From Lachnospiraceae bacterium (GTDB lineage Bacteria; Bacillota; Clostridia; Lachnospirales; Lachnospiraceae), in the NCBI GenBank assembly GCA_017935565.1, contig JAGBHK010000008.1, forward strand, positions 62,001 to 126,000: a stretch of 64,000 nucleotides of DNA, given 5' to 3'. Below the pieces are notes generated by a model. It worked only from the letters and a program-made list of their open reading frames with translations, was not told the origin of the DNA and did not search any database. A program made the position numbers and the translations under genes. This document shows, piece after piece, positions 17,126 through 28,216 of the stretch (its first letter is position 1; each line of letters opens with the position of its first letter).

Positions 17126-19162
17126 TTAGATTCCAATTCTTTCAGTCATACTATGCACAAGTTCCTTTATAAGCAAAGGTAGAAATGGTTTGGTTATAAA
17201 GTCATCACAACCAAGCTCAGCAAACTGGGATGAGGTGCTTAGTTTTTTATCAACTGTCATCAGAACAACAGGAATATCATACCTTTCTTTTATGTGTTGT
17301 AATGTTTCTAAACCACTCATTCCTGGCATATTTACATCAAGCATAATAAGGTCAAACTTTTCATTTTTTAGAAGTTCAAGTGCTTCCTCACCACTAACTG
17401 CTGATTTCATTTCATACATAGGCTCGTCTTTCATAATATGAGAAAGTATCATATTATTCATAGGCTCATCATCTACAGTTAATATTTTTCTTGTTATTTC
17501 CTCTTCTTGACGCATAATATAATTTTTATCCTCATCAATCATCTGAAGCATAATTTCTGTAATATTTGGATCAAACTGAGTTCCTTTTCCATTTTCTATT
17601 TCAGACCTTACAACATCTTGAGGCAGCGCATTACGATAGCTTCGATTACTTGTCATAGCATCATATGTATCTGCAACCGCAAGAATTCTTGCTGCCAAAG
17701 GTATCAAATCGCCTGAAATTCCATTAGGATATCCTGTTCCATCATATCTTTCGTGGTGATACTTTGCTGCCAGTGCAATAAGATTATTTCTTGCTATTCC
17801 ACGAAGAATGTTATAACTTGTTACAGGATGTACTTTAATTATATTGTATTCTTCGTCGGTAAGCTTGCCAGCCTTATTAATTATCTCAACAGGTATACGT
17901 ATTTTTCCTATATCATGAAGTAGACCCGCACGATATATTTCTTCCTGTTCCTCTTGTGACATACCCATGCGCTTTGATATCATTTGCGCATATTCAGCAA
18001 CTCGTTTTGAGTGACCGCTTGTATAACGATCCTTTGCATCTACAGCTTCACTAAGCGCGGTTACAGTCTGCACAAACATTTCTTCTAACGCTTCCTGTTT
18101 TTTTATTAATTCTACATTCTGTTCTTTTACTGTCTGTTCAAGTTCTGTGTTGTTATTGGCTAAATAGTTTATACGCTGCCACTTGTTAGTATCCTCGATA
18201 AGTTCTAAAATATAGCCGTATACCTTGTTATTATATGTTCTTCTGCTAAATCGACACTCAAAATGACGTTCTCCGGTAGTAAAAGTAGTAATATATTCCT
18301 TTTCATCTTTTGGAAAACTTTTAATTGCCTCTTCGAGTTGAGGTATTGCTTTAATAGGATAATCGATATAACATTTTTCAAGTTGAGGAAATACACTCTC
18401 CGCCATTTTATTGCAGCCTAAATAGTTTAGATTACCATCAACCATTATATATCCGTTCGTATAAGTTTTTTGTAATGCCTCTGCTACGCTCTCCTCAATG
18501 CTATAAAGTCTTATTCTATGGTGGATTACAAGGAAGAACCAACCATTGAATACATATAATGCAGGCATCACTTCAAAATCCACATTGATAAATCTACCAA
18601 TAAAAAACAAACTGACATTCATAACCTCTAGTCCAAATAGCAAATAAAGATTTTTTCGTGATACAGAGCGTTTTTTTACTATAGAATGTATAAGCATAGC
18701 CACCTGAATGATTATTGCTCCATAGAGAATAATATAGAACATAGAATGTCCTATTCCGTATTCATTTACAAGTATAGTCGAATCCCAGAGTTTCTCTATA
18801 TGATATTCTGTATAGTAAAGGTCGTTGTAACCTATTGTAAGTATCATTGCATAAACAATCAAACAGTACAAATAAACGCCCATTCTAAATGTTCTTCCGA
18901 AATTATATTTACATATAGAACATATCAAAAATATCATAATCGGTGAAGTAAAACACCCTCCGATGTATGCAATTTTATTTGCAAGCACAGCCTCCTGTAC
19001 ATTTTGAGACAGACCTAGCGCAAGATAGCCTCCGTTCGATATCGCCATAATAAGCATAAGCAGTATAAAATAATAATTTATCTTTTTGTTATCAACAACG
19101 AAAATAAGTGCAAACAAATTAACTATAGCAAGCACTGCTGTTATAATATAATACATTATCAT
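17126..19162 (-). CDS. 7TM-sensor HD-GYP phosphodiesterase with C-terminal receiver
   Basis: A 678-residue membrane protein. Residues 1-225 form seven helices like the HisKA_7TM sensor, about 230-330 a PAS-like segment, about 340-365 a coiled coil, and about 366-545 an HD-GYP domain with HD at 416-417 and [12 protein letters not shown] at 468-479. Residues 558-675 are a receiver domain with the phospho-acceptor D609 in [13 protein letters not shown] and K658. HD-GYP enzymes hydrolyse c-di-GMP; a receiver at the C-terminus with a 7TM front is an uncommon order. Its start overlaps the hybrid kinase stop (ATGA), so the two are coupled. All key residues look intact. Confidence 0.92.
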   Translation of the reverse strand: MIMYYIITAVLAIVNLFALIFVVDNKKINYYFILLMLIMAISNGGYLALGLSQNVQEAVLANKIAYIGGCFTSPIMIFLICSICKYNFGRTFRMGVYLYCLIVYAMILTIGYNDLYYTEYHIEKLWDSTILVNEYGIGHSMFYIILYGAIIIQVAMLIHSIVKKRSVSRKNLYLLFGLEVMNVSLFFIGRFINVDFEVMPALYVFNGWFFLVIHHRIRLYSIEESVAEALQKTYTNGYIMVDGNLNYLGCNKMAESVFPQLEKCYIDYPIKAIPQLEEAIKSFPKDEKEYITTFTTGERHFECRFSRRTYNNKVYGYILELIEDTNKWQRINYLANNNTELEQTVKEQNVELIKKQEALEEMFVQTVTALSEAVDAKDRYTSGHSKRVAEYAQMISKRMGMSQEEQEEIYRAGLLHDIGKIRIPVEIINKAGKLTDEEYNIIKVHPVTSYNILRGIARNNLIALAAKYHHERYDGTGYPNGISGDLIPLAARILAVADTYDAMTSNRSYRNALPQDVVRSEIENGKGTQFDPNITEIMLQMIDEDKNYIMRQEEEITRKILTVDDEPMNNMILSHIMKDEPMYEMKSAVSGEEALELLKNEKFDLIMLDVNMPGMSGLETLQHIKERYDIPVVLMTVDKKLSTSSQFAELGCDDFITKPFLPLLIKELVHSMTERIGI

Positions 19163-21702
19163 AAGCCATTCACTTCCTCTAATATTATTTTACCAAAAAT
19201 ATCACATATCCTATCATATTGTTCAAAAAGTGTTTCCTGTGCCGAAAGCAACTCTTCGGCGAGGCGATTATCGCTTAAATCCTGCATTTTGGCGGAAAGA
19301 TCACCAAGCAAGGTTGCGCCTATATTATATGCGTTGTTCTTGAAACCATGAATACGGATACGGTAGTTTTCATAGTCTTCAGCGGCAAGAAAGTTGCTAA
19401 GTTCCTCTTTTATAGATAGTTTTACAAAATAGGTAAATATTTGTATATAAAACGCCTTATCACCCACACTTACCGTCAAGCCCTTATTAATATCTATCTC
19501 TGGAAGTTCTACTTTTATCTTATTTATAATTCTGTCGATATTATCGGCAGACAACATATCAGTATTTATCATTTCATATCCTCTGTCTTTATCTTTATTA
19601 TCAGATTTCACGGTTTCATTATCCATTACCTTTTCTTTTGGCAAGTATCTAATTAGCATTTTTTCAAACTTTTTGCCATCAATAGGCTTACTCAAGTAAT
19701 CATCAAACCCCTCTGCGAGGTACATATCCCTCACACCTGAAACGGCATTGGCTGTAAGCACTATCACAGCAGCATTCTTACTCATATTTATAGGCATTTG
19801 CTTAATACGCTTCAATGTTTCAAGACCATCCATTTGTGGCATCATATGATCTAGCAGTACAATATCGTATTTATTTGTACTCATAAGTTCAAGTGCCTCT
19901 TTACCACTCATACATACAGTCACTTTTATCTTTGTGCATTTAAGCATATTTTCAACTACAAGCAAATTTATTTGATTATCATCAACCACAAGTATGCTCG
20001 CCTCTGGTGCTGTAAATGAAGGCGCATATATCTCAACATCCAAGTGTTCGTCATTATATTCATTCAAATTATGCGCGATTACTTCTTTTCCCATTATCTT
20101 CTGCGTAAGAGTGAGTTTGAAGCAAGTCCCCTTACCATATTCACTTTCAACATTTATGCTTCCATTCATAAGAGAAATAAGCCTATGGCTGATTGCTAGC
20201 CCCAATCCCGTACCTTCAATATTGCGATTAGTCGCCAAGTCAAAACGACTAAAATTTTGAAATATATTTGAAAGGTCTTCTTTATGAATACCAATACCTG
20301 TATCGGAAACAGAAATAATAAGCTGGACACAGTCTCCTGTATCATTAACAACTCCATCTGCCTTAAGTCTAACTGATCCTTCATGAGTATATTTTACGGC
20401 ATTGCTCAACAAATTTAATATTACCTGCTTAAGTTTAACGTCATCACCGTAAAGACAATCAGGAAGTTCTTCGTTTATTTCGTCATAAAAAGCAAGTTTT
20501 TTTTCTGCGGCTTTCATTCGAACCATATTCATAACATATTGTAAAACATCGCTAAGCTTATATTCTCGTTCACATATTTCCATCTTACCCGACTCAATTT
20601 TAGTAAAGTCAAGTATATCATTAACTATCGAAAGCAAATTGTGACTGGCATTATTTACGATTCTTGCATATCCTCTTATATCATCCTCAGAGCTTTCACG
20701 CAATATCATCTCATTCATGCCAATTACTGCGTTTATAGGAGTTCTTATTTCATGCGACATATTCGCAAGAAAATCACTTTTAGCACGGTTTGCTTCCTCC
20801 GCCATAATTTTTGCCTGACGCATTTCTTCACTCTGCTGTGCCTTACGTTCCGCACCCATAAGATAAATCATAATTATAACTATCAATACCCATAAAAGAG
20901 CAAAAGTCCAGAGCACAAGCGGTGCTATAATAGATATTTCACCTGCAGGAGCATTTGACGGTACAAAACCCATTATGTATAGACCAGAATAACTTGTTTC
21001 TGCTGCAAAAATTACATTTTTTTCATCACCATCGTATGACGCGGCTGAAACATTTGTATTCATACTTTTTTTAATAGATTCAATTGCATCTACATTTTTT
21101 TTGGTATTTATCTGTCCAATATTCGCTGTTGAGTTTTCCGAACGAAGAATTACATTTCCGTCAGCGTCTATCAGTAAACATTCGCCTAATCCACTATAAC
21201 ATATTAGATTTATTTTTTTTTCAAGAACAGAACTTGAATATAACTTATACAGTACATACTTAACATTTGAGCCACTGTACACAGGTACAGTAAAAAGAAC
21301 TGTATCGTTATGCACACTCACTGCAGGCGTTCCACGTACCGTTTGAAAAAAGCAGTCATAATCAGAAAATTTTGGTTCCTTGCCATAAGCTGATGTTCCA
21401 TCAATGCGCATAACACCATATGTCACACCTTCCTGATTCTCAAACGCATCATTTAATTTTCCACTATCCAAATCAACCGACGCGGCAATGTCGCCTAGCA
21501 CTGCCAATTCATTATCAAAACTACCATCAATCACTTGTGCTGCCATACGGCTATAGCCTGCAACATGACTTTCAACCTGTGTATGTGTGATATCCATAAG
21601 CTTAAACCACATAAGTACACAAACAATGCCAATAATCACAAATCCGCACACTACAAGCAATATGCCATATAAAATCCGCTTGCTATTCACTTTTTTATTC
21701 AT
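19159..21702 (-). CDS. Hybrid sensor histidine kinase with receiver and Hpt domains
   Basis: An 847-residue membrane kinase: helix at about 10-35, extracytoplasmic Cache-like domain (about 40-250), second helix (about 257-283), HisKA with the phospho-accepting H317 in [15 protein letters not shown], and a HATPase with SDTGIGI and GTGLGLAIS. Then comes a receiver (D618 in [13 protein letters not shown]) and an Hpt domain (H785 in [12 protein letters not shown]). No HAMP is obvious. It can relay phosphate His-Asp-His to another receiver, and the coupled HD-GYP protein provides one. The start overlaps the upstream BMP gene by 8 bases and has a good GGAG site. The outer domain is a candidate docking surface for the tethered BMP proteins. 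Confidence 0.93.
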   Translation of the reverse strand: MNKKVNSKRILYGILLVVCGFVIIGIVCVLMWFKLMDITHTQVESHVAGYSRMAAQVIDGSFDNELAVLGDIAASVDLDSGKLNDAFENQEGVTYGVMRIDGTSAYGKEPKFSDYDCFFQTVRGTPAVSVHNDTVLFTVPVYSGSNVKYVLYKLYSSSVLEKKINLICYSGLGECLLIDADGNVILRSENSTANIGQINTKKNVDAIESIKKSMNTNVSAASYDGDEKNVIFAAETSYSGLYIMGFVPSNAPAGEISIIAPLVLWTFALLWVLIVIIMIYLMGAERKAQQSEEMRQAKIMAEEANRAKSDFLANMSHEIRTPINAVIGMNEMILRESSEDDIRGYARIVNNASHNLLSIVNDILDFTKIESGKMEICEREYKLSDVLQYVMNMVRMKAAEKKLAFYDEINEELPDCLYGDDVKLKQVILNLLSNAVKYTHEGSVRLKADGVVNDTGDCVQLIISVSDTGIGIHKEDLSNIFQNFSRFDLATNRNIEGTGLGLAISHRLISLMNGSINVESEYGKGTCFKLTLTQKIMGKEVIAHNLNEYNDEHLDVEIYAPSFTAPEASILVVDDNQINLLVVENMLKCTKIKVTVCMSGKEALELMSTNKYDIVLLDHMMPQMDGLETLKRIKQMPINMSKNAAVIVLTANAVSGVRDMYLAEGFDDYLSKPIDGKKFEKMLIRYLPKEKVMDNETVKSDNKDKDRGYEMINTDMLSADNIDRIINKIKVELPEIDINKGLTVSVGDKAFYIQIFTYFVKLSIKEELSNFLAAEDYENYRIRIHGFKNNAYNIGATLLGDLSAKMQDLSDNRLAEELLSAQETLFEQYDRICDIFGKIILEEVNGL

Positions 21703-22792
21703 ATATCACCACTCCCTCAACAAACCAATCCATATCTGTTAGCAATGCGTCATCACTGAGGGATTCACCTTCGCCACACCTCAATGTACCGCAATTATCG
21801 TAAATAATTCCTGAAAATACATCATTTGAATTATTTAATCTTGTTTTAGCAGTCTCAAGTACTTGTCTTGTTTCATCGCTTACCTGTGGCGATAACTCAG
21901 CAAGTCCTACTACACCGCTTCCTATCTCAAACCATCTACGTTCTACCGCATTTGGTTGTCCTTGCACATATTCCCTAATTATCTGATAATAAAGCAAATC
22001 CCAATCCCATACCGCCGATGTAAGATATTTGTCAGAAAGCCCTTTGGCAACCTCATTATAACCTATTGAATACACTCCTGCCGCATCAGCAGTTTGTGCT
22101 GTATAATGCTGATTTTGATGGTAGGTTATAACATCAACACACTTTTCATTAATCAGCTTTTCGGCTGAGGCTACCTCTTTTTCTTTGTTATCCCATGAAT
22201 TTGTCCAACTCACATATACCTTCGCTTCGGGATTTACACTCTTTACGCCAAGGGTAAATGCATTTATTCCTCGATTAACCTCATTATTAGACATAGCCGC
22301 AACATATCCAATGGAATTGTTCTCGGTCTGCATTCCTGCAACAATCCCTGCAAGATATCTCGCTTGATACATTCTGCCAAAATATGATGTAAGATTATCA
22401 GCTACATATTCAGATGAAATCGCATAAAAAGCAATATCTGGATAACTGGCAATTATATCCCTTACTTCCATAGGGTAAGAATAACTCGACAAAATTATCA
22501 TCCCAACACCTTCATTTACAAGTTGGTGAATAGCTTCAGCACAACTACCATCACCTTCAGCTACATCTTCCTTGACAATAAGCTTTGTCCCAAGTTTCTC
22601 ACACGCAGATACTACACCATCATAATGTACACTATTCCATCCGCTATCTGTTGTTTTACCCGTTATAATAAGACCTATCTTATGTTCAGGATTTCGTTGC
22701 ATGCTTGGCAAAATTAAAATAACCAATACTACAAGCAATGTTACTCCTGCAACAGCAAGTAGTATGCGTTGTTTCAGTTTATGTTTATTCAT
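21695..22792 (-). CDS. Membrane-tethered BMP/PnrA-family ligand-binding protein
   Basis: This 365-residue protein has one N-terminal hydrophobic helix (about 9-29) with no lipobox cysteine, so it is probably anchored rather than a lipoprotein. The BMP family fold follows: [21 protein letters not shown] and [20 protein letters not shown], both marks of PnrA/Med-like receptors that usually bind nucleosides for ABC import. No ABC permease or ATPase is nearby; instead it is fused in operon to a hybrid kinase. The frame opens with TTG at 22795, but the ATG at 22792 follows GAGGGGG better. I infer a sensor co-receptor, not a transporter part. Confidence 0.85.
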   Translation of the reverse strand: MNKHKLKQRILLAVAGVTLLVVLVILILPSMQRNPEHKIGLIITGKTTDSGWNSVHYDGVVSACEKLGTKLIVKEDVAEGDGSCAEAIHQLVNEGVGMIILSSYSYPMEVRDIIASYPDIAFYAISSEYVADNLTSYFGRMYQARYLAGIVAGMQTENNSIGYVAAMSNNEVNRGINAFTLGVKSVNPEAKVYVSWTNSWDNKEKEVASAEKLINEKCVDVITYHQNQHYTAQTADAAGVYSIGYNEVAKGLSDKYLTSAVWDWDLLYYQIIREYVQGQPNAVERRWFEIGSGVVGLAELSPQVSDETRQVLETAKTRLNNSNDVFSGIIYDNCGTLRCGEGESLSDDALLTDMDWFVEGVVIYE

Positions 22793-23876
22793 CAATTACT
22801 ACCCCCTCTACATACCAGTCAAATTCGTTTAACATAGCATTATCTGTCATACTTTCTCCCTCGCCTATCCTAAGCTTACCATTGTTATCATAAATAGGTC
22901 CATAAAAGACATCAAAAGTTCCATCATTAAGCCTTTTTCGTTCATCGCTAATAGCCTTTATAATTTCGCTATTCGCATTATTTGATAATGGAGATATATC
23001 CATTATGCCCGAATCGGAACTTTCCCAAAAATTTTCACCTTCAAATTTACCTTGTAAGCATTTTAATATGTGGGGAGTATAAAATTTTTCCCAGTCCCAT
23101 ACAGCAGATGTCAGACAACTGTTAGGATAAAGTTCACTATTATCTATGTTATATCCAATGGACATGATGCCATGCTCGTCAGCTACTCTAAGTGGCTCAA
23201 GCGAGTCAGTGTGCATAGCAAGCACATCAATATTATATTTGGATATAAGATATTCACTGGCATCAGCTGCTGCCATATCTGAGTTCCAGGACTCTATACA
23301 TCTAACATATATTTTCGCATTTGGATTGACACTTCGTACGCCAAGCGCAAATGCATTTATACCTCTATTTACCTCTGAAATAGGGAATGCTGCCACATAA
23401 CCTATCTCATTATTTTAAGTCTGAAGCCCTGCTGCTATACCTGTGAGGTATCTCATCTGATACATACGTCCAAAATATGTAGACAGATTTTTGCGATAAC
23501 TCGTGCCTGTTGCGTGGAAAAAGAATACTTCAGGGTATTTCTCCGCAGCTACAAGCATTTGTTCACTATATATAGCGGAATTTGCAATTATTATTTCACA
23601 TTTATCTTCTATAAGTTCATCAATAACGGATAATATGTTATCTGCCGTTATAAATTCCTCATATGTTATATCCAAATTAAGCTTCTTGGCACTTTTCTCA
23701 AGCCCCTCATAATGCGACTGACTCCAGCTTTTATCGTCCTTGGAACCATTAAATATAACGCCAACCTTTGTGGCTTTTTCTGTCACCTCTGTGCCTTGCT
23801 CTTGAGTATTGATAAAAAATATTCCTGCTAATATACCTAAAATTACAATTAATACAATTAAAATTATCTTTTTCAT
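22785..23876 (-). pseudogene. BMP/PnrA-family receptor interrupted by an in-frame TAA
   Basis: The first copy of the tethered BMP protein (N-terminal helix MKKIILIVLIVILGILAG, no lipobox) reads cleanly to TGIAAGLQT, then meets TAA at 23415-23417, and continues in the same frame with NNEIGYVAAF to the end at 22785. The intact neighbour has [12 protein letters not shown] at this place, so a single GAA to TAA change explains it. No frameshift is needed. The remaining 209 residues after the stop are conserved, which points to a recent mutation, a sequencing error, or read-through. The ATG at 23876 has AGGAAGG upstream and lies one base after the SGNH stop. Confidence 0.85.
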
Positions 23877-23877
23877 T

Positions 23878-25476
23878 TTACCTTCCTGTTTGTAATTTCT
23901 TCTTTTTCTTAACAACTACGCCAGCAATAACACCAACAACCACAACTATTGCTGCCACAATACCAATTATAACATAGGCATTCAAGCCGCCTTCATCAGT
24001 ATTTTCCATAGTTGCCGTAGTTTCTTCATTGACTTTATTTTTCTTTCCACCAACTGGCTCATATAAAAGTTCCTCTGACTCTTTTGATTCACCAGCGCCA
24101 TTCACTGCCACAACCTTGAATTTGTAAGTTGCCTTCGCATCTGCCTTGCCATATACATATGAATTAGTTGTTGCAAGACCTACAAGTTCATACTCGCCAG
24201 TTTTTCCATCAACAACTTCTGCCACATAAATCTGGTAGAAATCTGCACCCTTACATTCATCCCAACCAATTTTTCTAAGTGTTCTAATCTTGCTCAATGC
24301 TTGAAGATTTGAAGGTGTACTAGGCTTATCACCTGATACCGCAGATGCAACATAAGCATCCTTTAACACATCAATGTCAAGTTCACACAAACCTTCTGCA
24401 ACAAATCCACCGACAAGTTTAGCTCCATATTTTTGAAGATGTGTATTGTCAGCAACACCATCCGCATACGCTCCATCATATTCGCCTGCATCGGCGTGAT
24501 TGAAAATGATTTCTTCTGTTATGCCAATTCCATATTTATTGTTAAGTTCAGTAAATTCCTTAACAGTTCTCGCATTTAAATCCACGAGAAGTGTACCCGT
24601 TTCTTCTGCAACCTCACGCATTGCCACAACATATCTTTCAAAACTCACATTGAACTGTCCTGTTGACTGGTTGTAGTCATTTCTATTGCATAATGTTACA
24701 AGTACAGGTATACCGCCTCTTTGTTCAATTGGAATTATGTACTGCTCTTTTAAATATAACTTGTAATCTTCAACCGATGTATATCTGTCAACTTTATCTT
24801 TTGAAGCGTCATTGTGTCCAAATTCAACAAGTACAAAATCTCCTGGCTTAACATTTATTAGTACCTGATTAAGACGTCCTTCTCTCATAAAACTTCCAGA
24901 ACTTCTACCGCCTAGAGCGTGATTTGCCACAACTACCTTGTTTACATCAAAATAATCCTGCAAAGTCTGTCCCCAACCTGTCTGTGGTGCATAATAGTCT
25001 GTATATGTTTGTACCAATGAATCTCCAATAGTAAAAATCACTGTTTTGTCTTCTTTTTTTATTTCAAGTGGCTTTACTGTAATTTTTGTAATTTTACCAC
25101 TACCATTAGCCTTAATAGTAAGTGTGTCGCTTGTAGCTGCAACACTAAATGTTCTGCTTTCCACAGTTCCAACTACAACTGTCTCATCAATCAGTCCGCT
25201 TCTGTCATTACTTCCGTCTACATTCGGAACCATTTGATCATTAATAACCATATCATATCCTAAATTAATTTTAGAAGCAGCATCTGTAACTCCAGTAAAC
25301 TCAACTGTTACCGAATAATCTTTGCCAGCTGTTACTGGCACAGACAATTCTACGCTTTCATTTACAATTCCTTCATCACCATATTCGTATACCATTTCGC
25401 CCTCCGTTGCATATGTTGACATTGCCCACATCATAGACACACATAATACCAACATAATCTTTATTATTTTTTTCAT
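23878..25476 (-). CDS. Secreted, membrane-anchored SGNH esterase (rhamnogalacturonan acetylesterase-like)
   Basis: A 532-residue extracellular protein: signal peptide (to about residue 24), a beta-rich domain (about 25-140), an SGNH/GDSL hydrolase (about 145-375), a fibronectin type III-like domain (about 390-475), and a C-terminal membrane helix with a Lys-rich tail. The hydrolase shows FTIGDSLVQTY (catalytic Ser), NHALGGRSSGSF, VEFGHNDASKDK and a late DNTHLQKYGA (Asp and His). Family members release acetyl groups from rhamnogalacturonan. The frame opens at 25488, but GGAGG lies 5 bases before the ATG at 25476. It heads the BMP-kinase-HD-GYP operon. Confidence 0.88.
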   Translation of the reverse strand: MKKIIKIMLVLCVSMMWAMSTYATEGEMVYEYGDEGIVNESVELSVPVTAGKDYSVTVEFTGVTDAASKINLGYDMVINDQMVPNVDGSNDRSGLIDETVVVGTVESRTFSVAATSDTLTIKANGSGKITKITVKPLEIKKEDKTVIFTIGDSLVQTYTDYYAPQTGWGQTLQDYFDVNKVVVANHALGGRSSGSFMREGRLNQVLINVKPGDFVLVEFGHNDASKDKVDRYTSVEDYKLYLKEQYIIPIEQRGGIPVLVTLCNRNDYNQSTGQFNVSFERYVVAMREVAEETGTLLVDLNARTVKEFTELNNKYGIGITEEIIFNHADAGEYDGAYADGVADNTHLQKYGAKLVGGFVAEGLCELDIDVLKDAYVASAVSGDKPSTPSNLQALSKIRTLRKIGWDECKGADFYQIYVAEVVDGKTGEYELVGLATTNSYVYGKADAKATYKFKVVAVNGAGESKESEELLYEPVGGKKNKVNEETTATMENTDEGGLNAYVIIGIVAAIVVVVGVIAGVVVKKKKKLQTGR

Positions 25477-25546
25477 AAACACCTCCAACCACCTAAATAA
25501 AACTAACTAATATTTTACCATAAATAATTGCAAATATAAAGCAATT

Positions 25547-26251
25547 TTAAAGCATTTCTTCGGTTCTATAGTCAACTAATTTCTCTCTAAATTGGGCAAG
25601 TTCTTTATGAGTAATTATCTCACCAAATCTATCCCATTTATCCCACATATGCATTGCATATACTTCTTTTACATCAATCTTCTCTAAAAAATATTTTAGC
25701 CCCATATGAGCGTCCTCCATAAGTTTTGGGTCCGCTGGAACAAAAGCAACATCAAAATATTTATCCCCCATTCCATCGATTATTTCTTTATACATTCTTT
25801 CCATTTTAAGTTTAATAGTTTCTTCTGCCTCTGGCCACAGCCACATTCCATTATCGCCAGCATGATAAATATCCTTGCCTTCCACATTTACCATGTATGC
25901 GACGCCCGTATCTGTGGAAGCAGTTGTTTCTATAAATAAATCACCAATATTAAAGTTTTCGTTCTTTCTCACATATGTTATTCTATCATTCAAATCAATT
26001 GGCAATCCTAATCTATCCAAATATTTTTCATTCATTTTGCAACCCTTAGACAAAATATAATGCACCTTGCAATCATCAAATAAATTAAATATTGCTTTAT
26101 TGAAATGGTCGTAATGCTTGTGACTTACAAACACATATACATTCTTTGTTTTATCAAATGCAGGAAGCGCCCCTGTGTAATAATCAAACACTAATACATT
26201 GTTTTCTAATTCAACCATAAATCCACTGTGACTAATATAATAAACATTCAT
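25547..26251 (-). CDS. Metallo-beta-lactamase-fold hydrolase (UlaG-like)
   Basis: A 234-residue cytoplasmic MBL-fold protein with the metal motif VSHKHYDHF (about 42-50) and a later [14 protein letters not shown] (about 128-141). The layout resembles UlaG-type lactonases and related unknowns. The aspartate and histidines of the HxHxDH signature are present, but the first position reads HKHYDH. Substrate cannot be read from sequence. It is divergent from argH, and the two share the 70-base gap, where the argH promoter overlaps the start of this gene. Confidence 0.82.
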   Translation of the reverse strand: MNVYYISHSGFMVELENNVLVFDYYTGALPAFDKTKNVYVFVSHKHYDHFNKAIFNLFDDCKVHYILSKGCKMNEKYLDRLGLPIDLNDRITYVRKNENFNIGDLFIETTASTDTGVAYMVNVEGKDIYHAGDNGMWLWPEAEETIKLKMERMYKEIIDGMGDKYFDVAFVPADPKLMEDAHMGLKYFLEKIDVKEVYAMHMWDKWDRFGEIITHKELAQFREKLVDYRTEEML

Positions 26252-26253
26252 AC

Positions 26254-26282
26254 TTGTACCTCGTCAATTTTTTTGATATACT
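26254..26282 (+). promoter_or_regulatory. Candidate promoter of argH
   Basis: TTGTAC (26254-26259) and TATACT (26277-26282) are 17 bases apart. A start near 26290 would leave about 30 bases before the argH ATG. The AAAGAAAGGA site lies between. Confidence 0.55.
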
Positions 26283-26320
26283 ACTACAAGTATACACCAA
26301 AAAGAAAGGAAAATAAACAT

Positions 26321-27694
26321 ATGAAACTTTGGGGCGGACGTTTCACTAAAGAAACAAACCAGTTAGTACATAATTTTAATGAATCATTATCATTTGATCA
26401 GAAATTCTATAAAGAAGATATCGAAGGCAGTATTGCCCATGTTACAATGCTTGCTGCACAAGGTATTATTTCAAATGAAGATAAATTCGCCATCATTGGT
26501 GGCTTAAATTCGATTAAAGACGATATCGAGAATGGTACTCTTGAAATCGGGCCAGGACATGAAGATATTCACTCTTTTGTTGAAGCTAATCTTATCGAAA
26601 GAATCGGTGATGCTGGCAAGAGACTTCATACAGGTCGTAGCCGCAATGACCAGGTTGCTCTTGATATGAAGCTTTACACTAGAAATCAGGTTGCAGAAAT
26701 GGATGAATTACTTAAAGATTTACTTAAAGTTATTCATAGAATTATGGCTGAAAACCTTGATACATATATGCCGGGCTTCACACATTTACAAAAGGCTCAG
26801 CCTATTACATTAGCTCATCATTTCGGAGCATATTTCGAAATGTTTAAGCGTGACAGAAGCCGTTTATCAGACATCTACGATAGAATGAACTACTCACCTA
26901 TCGGTTCAGGTGCTTTAGCTGGTACTACATATCCACTTGATAGAGAACTTACAGCTTCTTTACTTGGATTTACTGGAGCTACACTTAACTCAATGGATTC
27001 GGTTTCAGACAGAGATTACCTCATTGAATTTTTAAGTGCAATGGCAACTATTATGATGCATTTAAGCAGATTCTCAGAAGAAATTATTATTTGGAATACT
27101 AATGAATATAGATTTGTAAATATTGATGATTCTTACAGCACAGGTAGTTCAATTATGCCACAGAAAAAAAATCCTGATATTGCAGAGCTCGTTCGTGGTA
27201 AGACAGGTCGTGTGTACGGTGCATTAATCTCTCTTCTTACAACTATGAAGGGACTTCCACTTGCATACAACAAAGATATGCAAGATGATAAAGAATTTAC
27301 ATTTGATGCCATCGACACAACAAAAGGTTGTATCAAACTTTTCACTGGTATGATTGAAACTATGACTTTCAATAAAGATAATATGGAAGCTAGTGCAAAG
27401 AACGGATTTACTAATGCTACTGACGCTGCTGACTACCTTGTTAAAAAGAATGTACCTTTTAGAGATGCTCACGGTATCGTAGGACAGTTAGTTCTTTTCT
27501 GTGAAAGCAAAGGAATCGCTCTTGATGATATGACTTTAGAAGAGTACAAAGCTATTAGCCCTGTATTTGAAGAAGACATCTACGAAGCAATCAGTCTTAA
27601 AACTTGCGTTGAAAAGAGACTTACAATCGGCGCTCCTGGTAAAACTGCTATGGAACAGGTTGTAAAGATAAACGAAGAATATTTGAATAAATAG
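26321..27694 (+). CDS. argH: Argininosuccinate lyase
   Basis: ArgH splits argininosuccinate into arginine and fumarate. The open frame begins upstream, but the protein starts at MKLWGGRF (ATG at 26321, AAAGGA site before it), giving 457 residues, the family length. The fumarase-superfamily signature [12 protein letters not shown] sits near residue 278, and [13 protein letters not shown] and [13 protein letters not shown] match other ArgH blocks. There is no argG next to it, so this is a stand-alone arginine gene. Confidence 0.97.
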   Translation: MKLWGGRFTKETNQLVHNFNESLSFDQKFYKEDIEGSIAHVTMLAAQGIISNEDKFAIIGGLNSIKDDIENGTLEIGPGHEDIHSFVEANLIERIGDAGKRLHTGRSRNDQVALDMKLYTRNQVAEMDELLKDLLKVIHRIMAENLDTYMPGFTHLQKAQPITLAHHFGAYFEMFKRDRSRLSDIYDRMNYSPIGSGALAGTTYPLDRELTASLLGFTGATLNSMDSVSDRDYLIEFLSAMATIMMHLSRFSEEIIIWNTNEYRFVNIDDSYSTGSSIMPQKKNPDIAELVRGKTGRVYGALISLLTTMKGLPLAYNKDMQDDKEFTFDAIDTTKGCIKLFTGMIETMTFNKDNMEASAKNGFTNATDAADYLVKKNVPFRDAHGIVGQLVLFCESKGIALDDMTLEEYKAISPVFEEDIYEAISLKTCVEKRLTIGAPGKTAMEQVVKINEEYLNK

Positions 27695-27773
27695 TTTTCA
27701 ATTCCATTGATATATGATATAATACTCCTATCAAATTTGTGGTTAAAATTTAATATTAGGAGGATTGTAATTT

Positions 27774-28169
27774 ATGGCAATGACAAACGGAACACAGACA
27801 ATCGAGGTTATACCTGGAAGAAAGGTTATTTTATCTTCATGTAATGGCAGAACTAATGTCGACGAACTTAAGTGGCTTTGCGAAACTATTTTAAAAGAAG
27901 CTTCTGCTTGGAAGGATGGTTGGGCTTATGTGGCTGACTGCTCTGGTATGAAACCAGTTACTCCAGCAGAAAGTAAAGAATTAGTTGTAATGACTAAAGC
28001 TTTTGTTGACGCAGGATGTAAAGCATTTGGTTTTGCTGAAGGTTTTTCTACAATGCTTAAAATTCAGACAAAAAAGAACACTGAAATGTCTGAAACAGGC
28101 GTTATGGAAGGCCACTTTGCAACTAGAGAAGAAGCCCTTGATTGGCTAAAAAATGATTTAGGTTTATAA
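27774..28169 (+). CDS. Small conserved protein, STAS-like in layout, unknown
   Basis: A 131-residue soluble protein with an alternating beta-alpha pattern: a strand (VILSSCNG), a helix, a strand (WAYVADCSGM), a helix (ESKELVVMTKAFVDAGC), then another strand. This looks like a SpoIIAA/STAS-type or similar fold, but no signature serine context is sure. TATAAT at 27717-27722 may be its -10, and GGAGG is 9 bases before the ATG. A strong terminator follows. Genes of this size and shape are common as unannotated orphans in Lachnospiraceae. Confidence 0.7.
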   Translation: MAMTNGTQTIEVIPGRKVILSSCNGRTNVDELKWLCETILKEASAWKDGWAYVADCSGMKPVTPAESKELVVMTKAFVDAGCKAFGFAEGFSTMLKIQTKKNTEMSETGVMEGHFATREEALDWLKNDLGL

Positions 28170-28175
28170 AATTCA

Positions 28176-28203
28176 AAAGGATGCAGTTTTCGCTGCATCC
28201 TTT
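28176..28203. terminator. Terminator of the plus-strand orphan gene, possibly bidirectional
   Basis: The arms 28176-28186 and 28193-28203 are perfect complements over 11 bases around ttttcg, followed on the plus strand by tttatcttttt. It stops the plus-strand gene and lies 14 bases from the end of the converging minus-strand gene. Confidence 0.85.
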
Positions 28204-28216
28204 ATCTTTTTAATCA

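Noticed and set aside
21695-22792. Nucleoside ABC importer, suggested by the BMP family.
   Set aside because: No permease or ATPase is next to it; the neighbours are a kinase and an HD-GYP protein.
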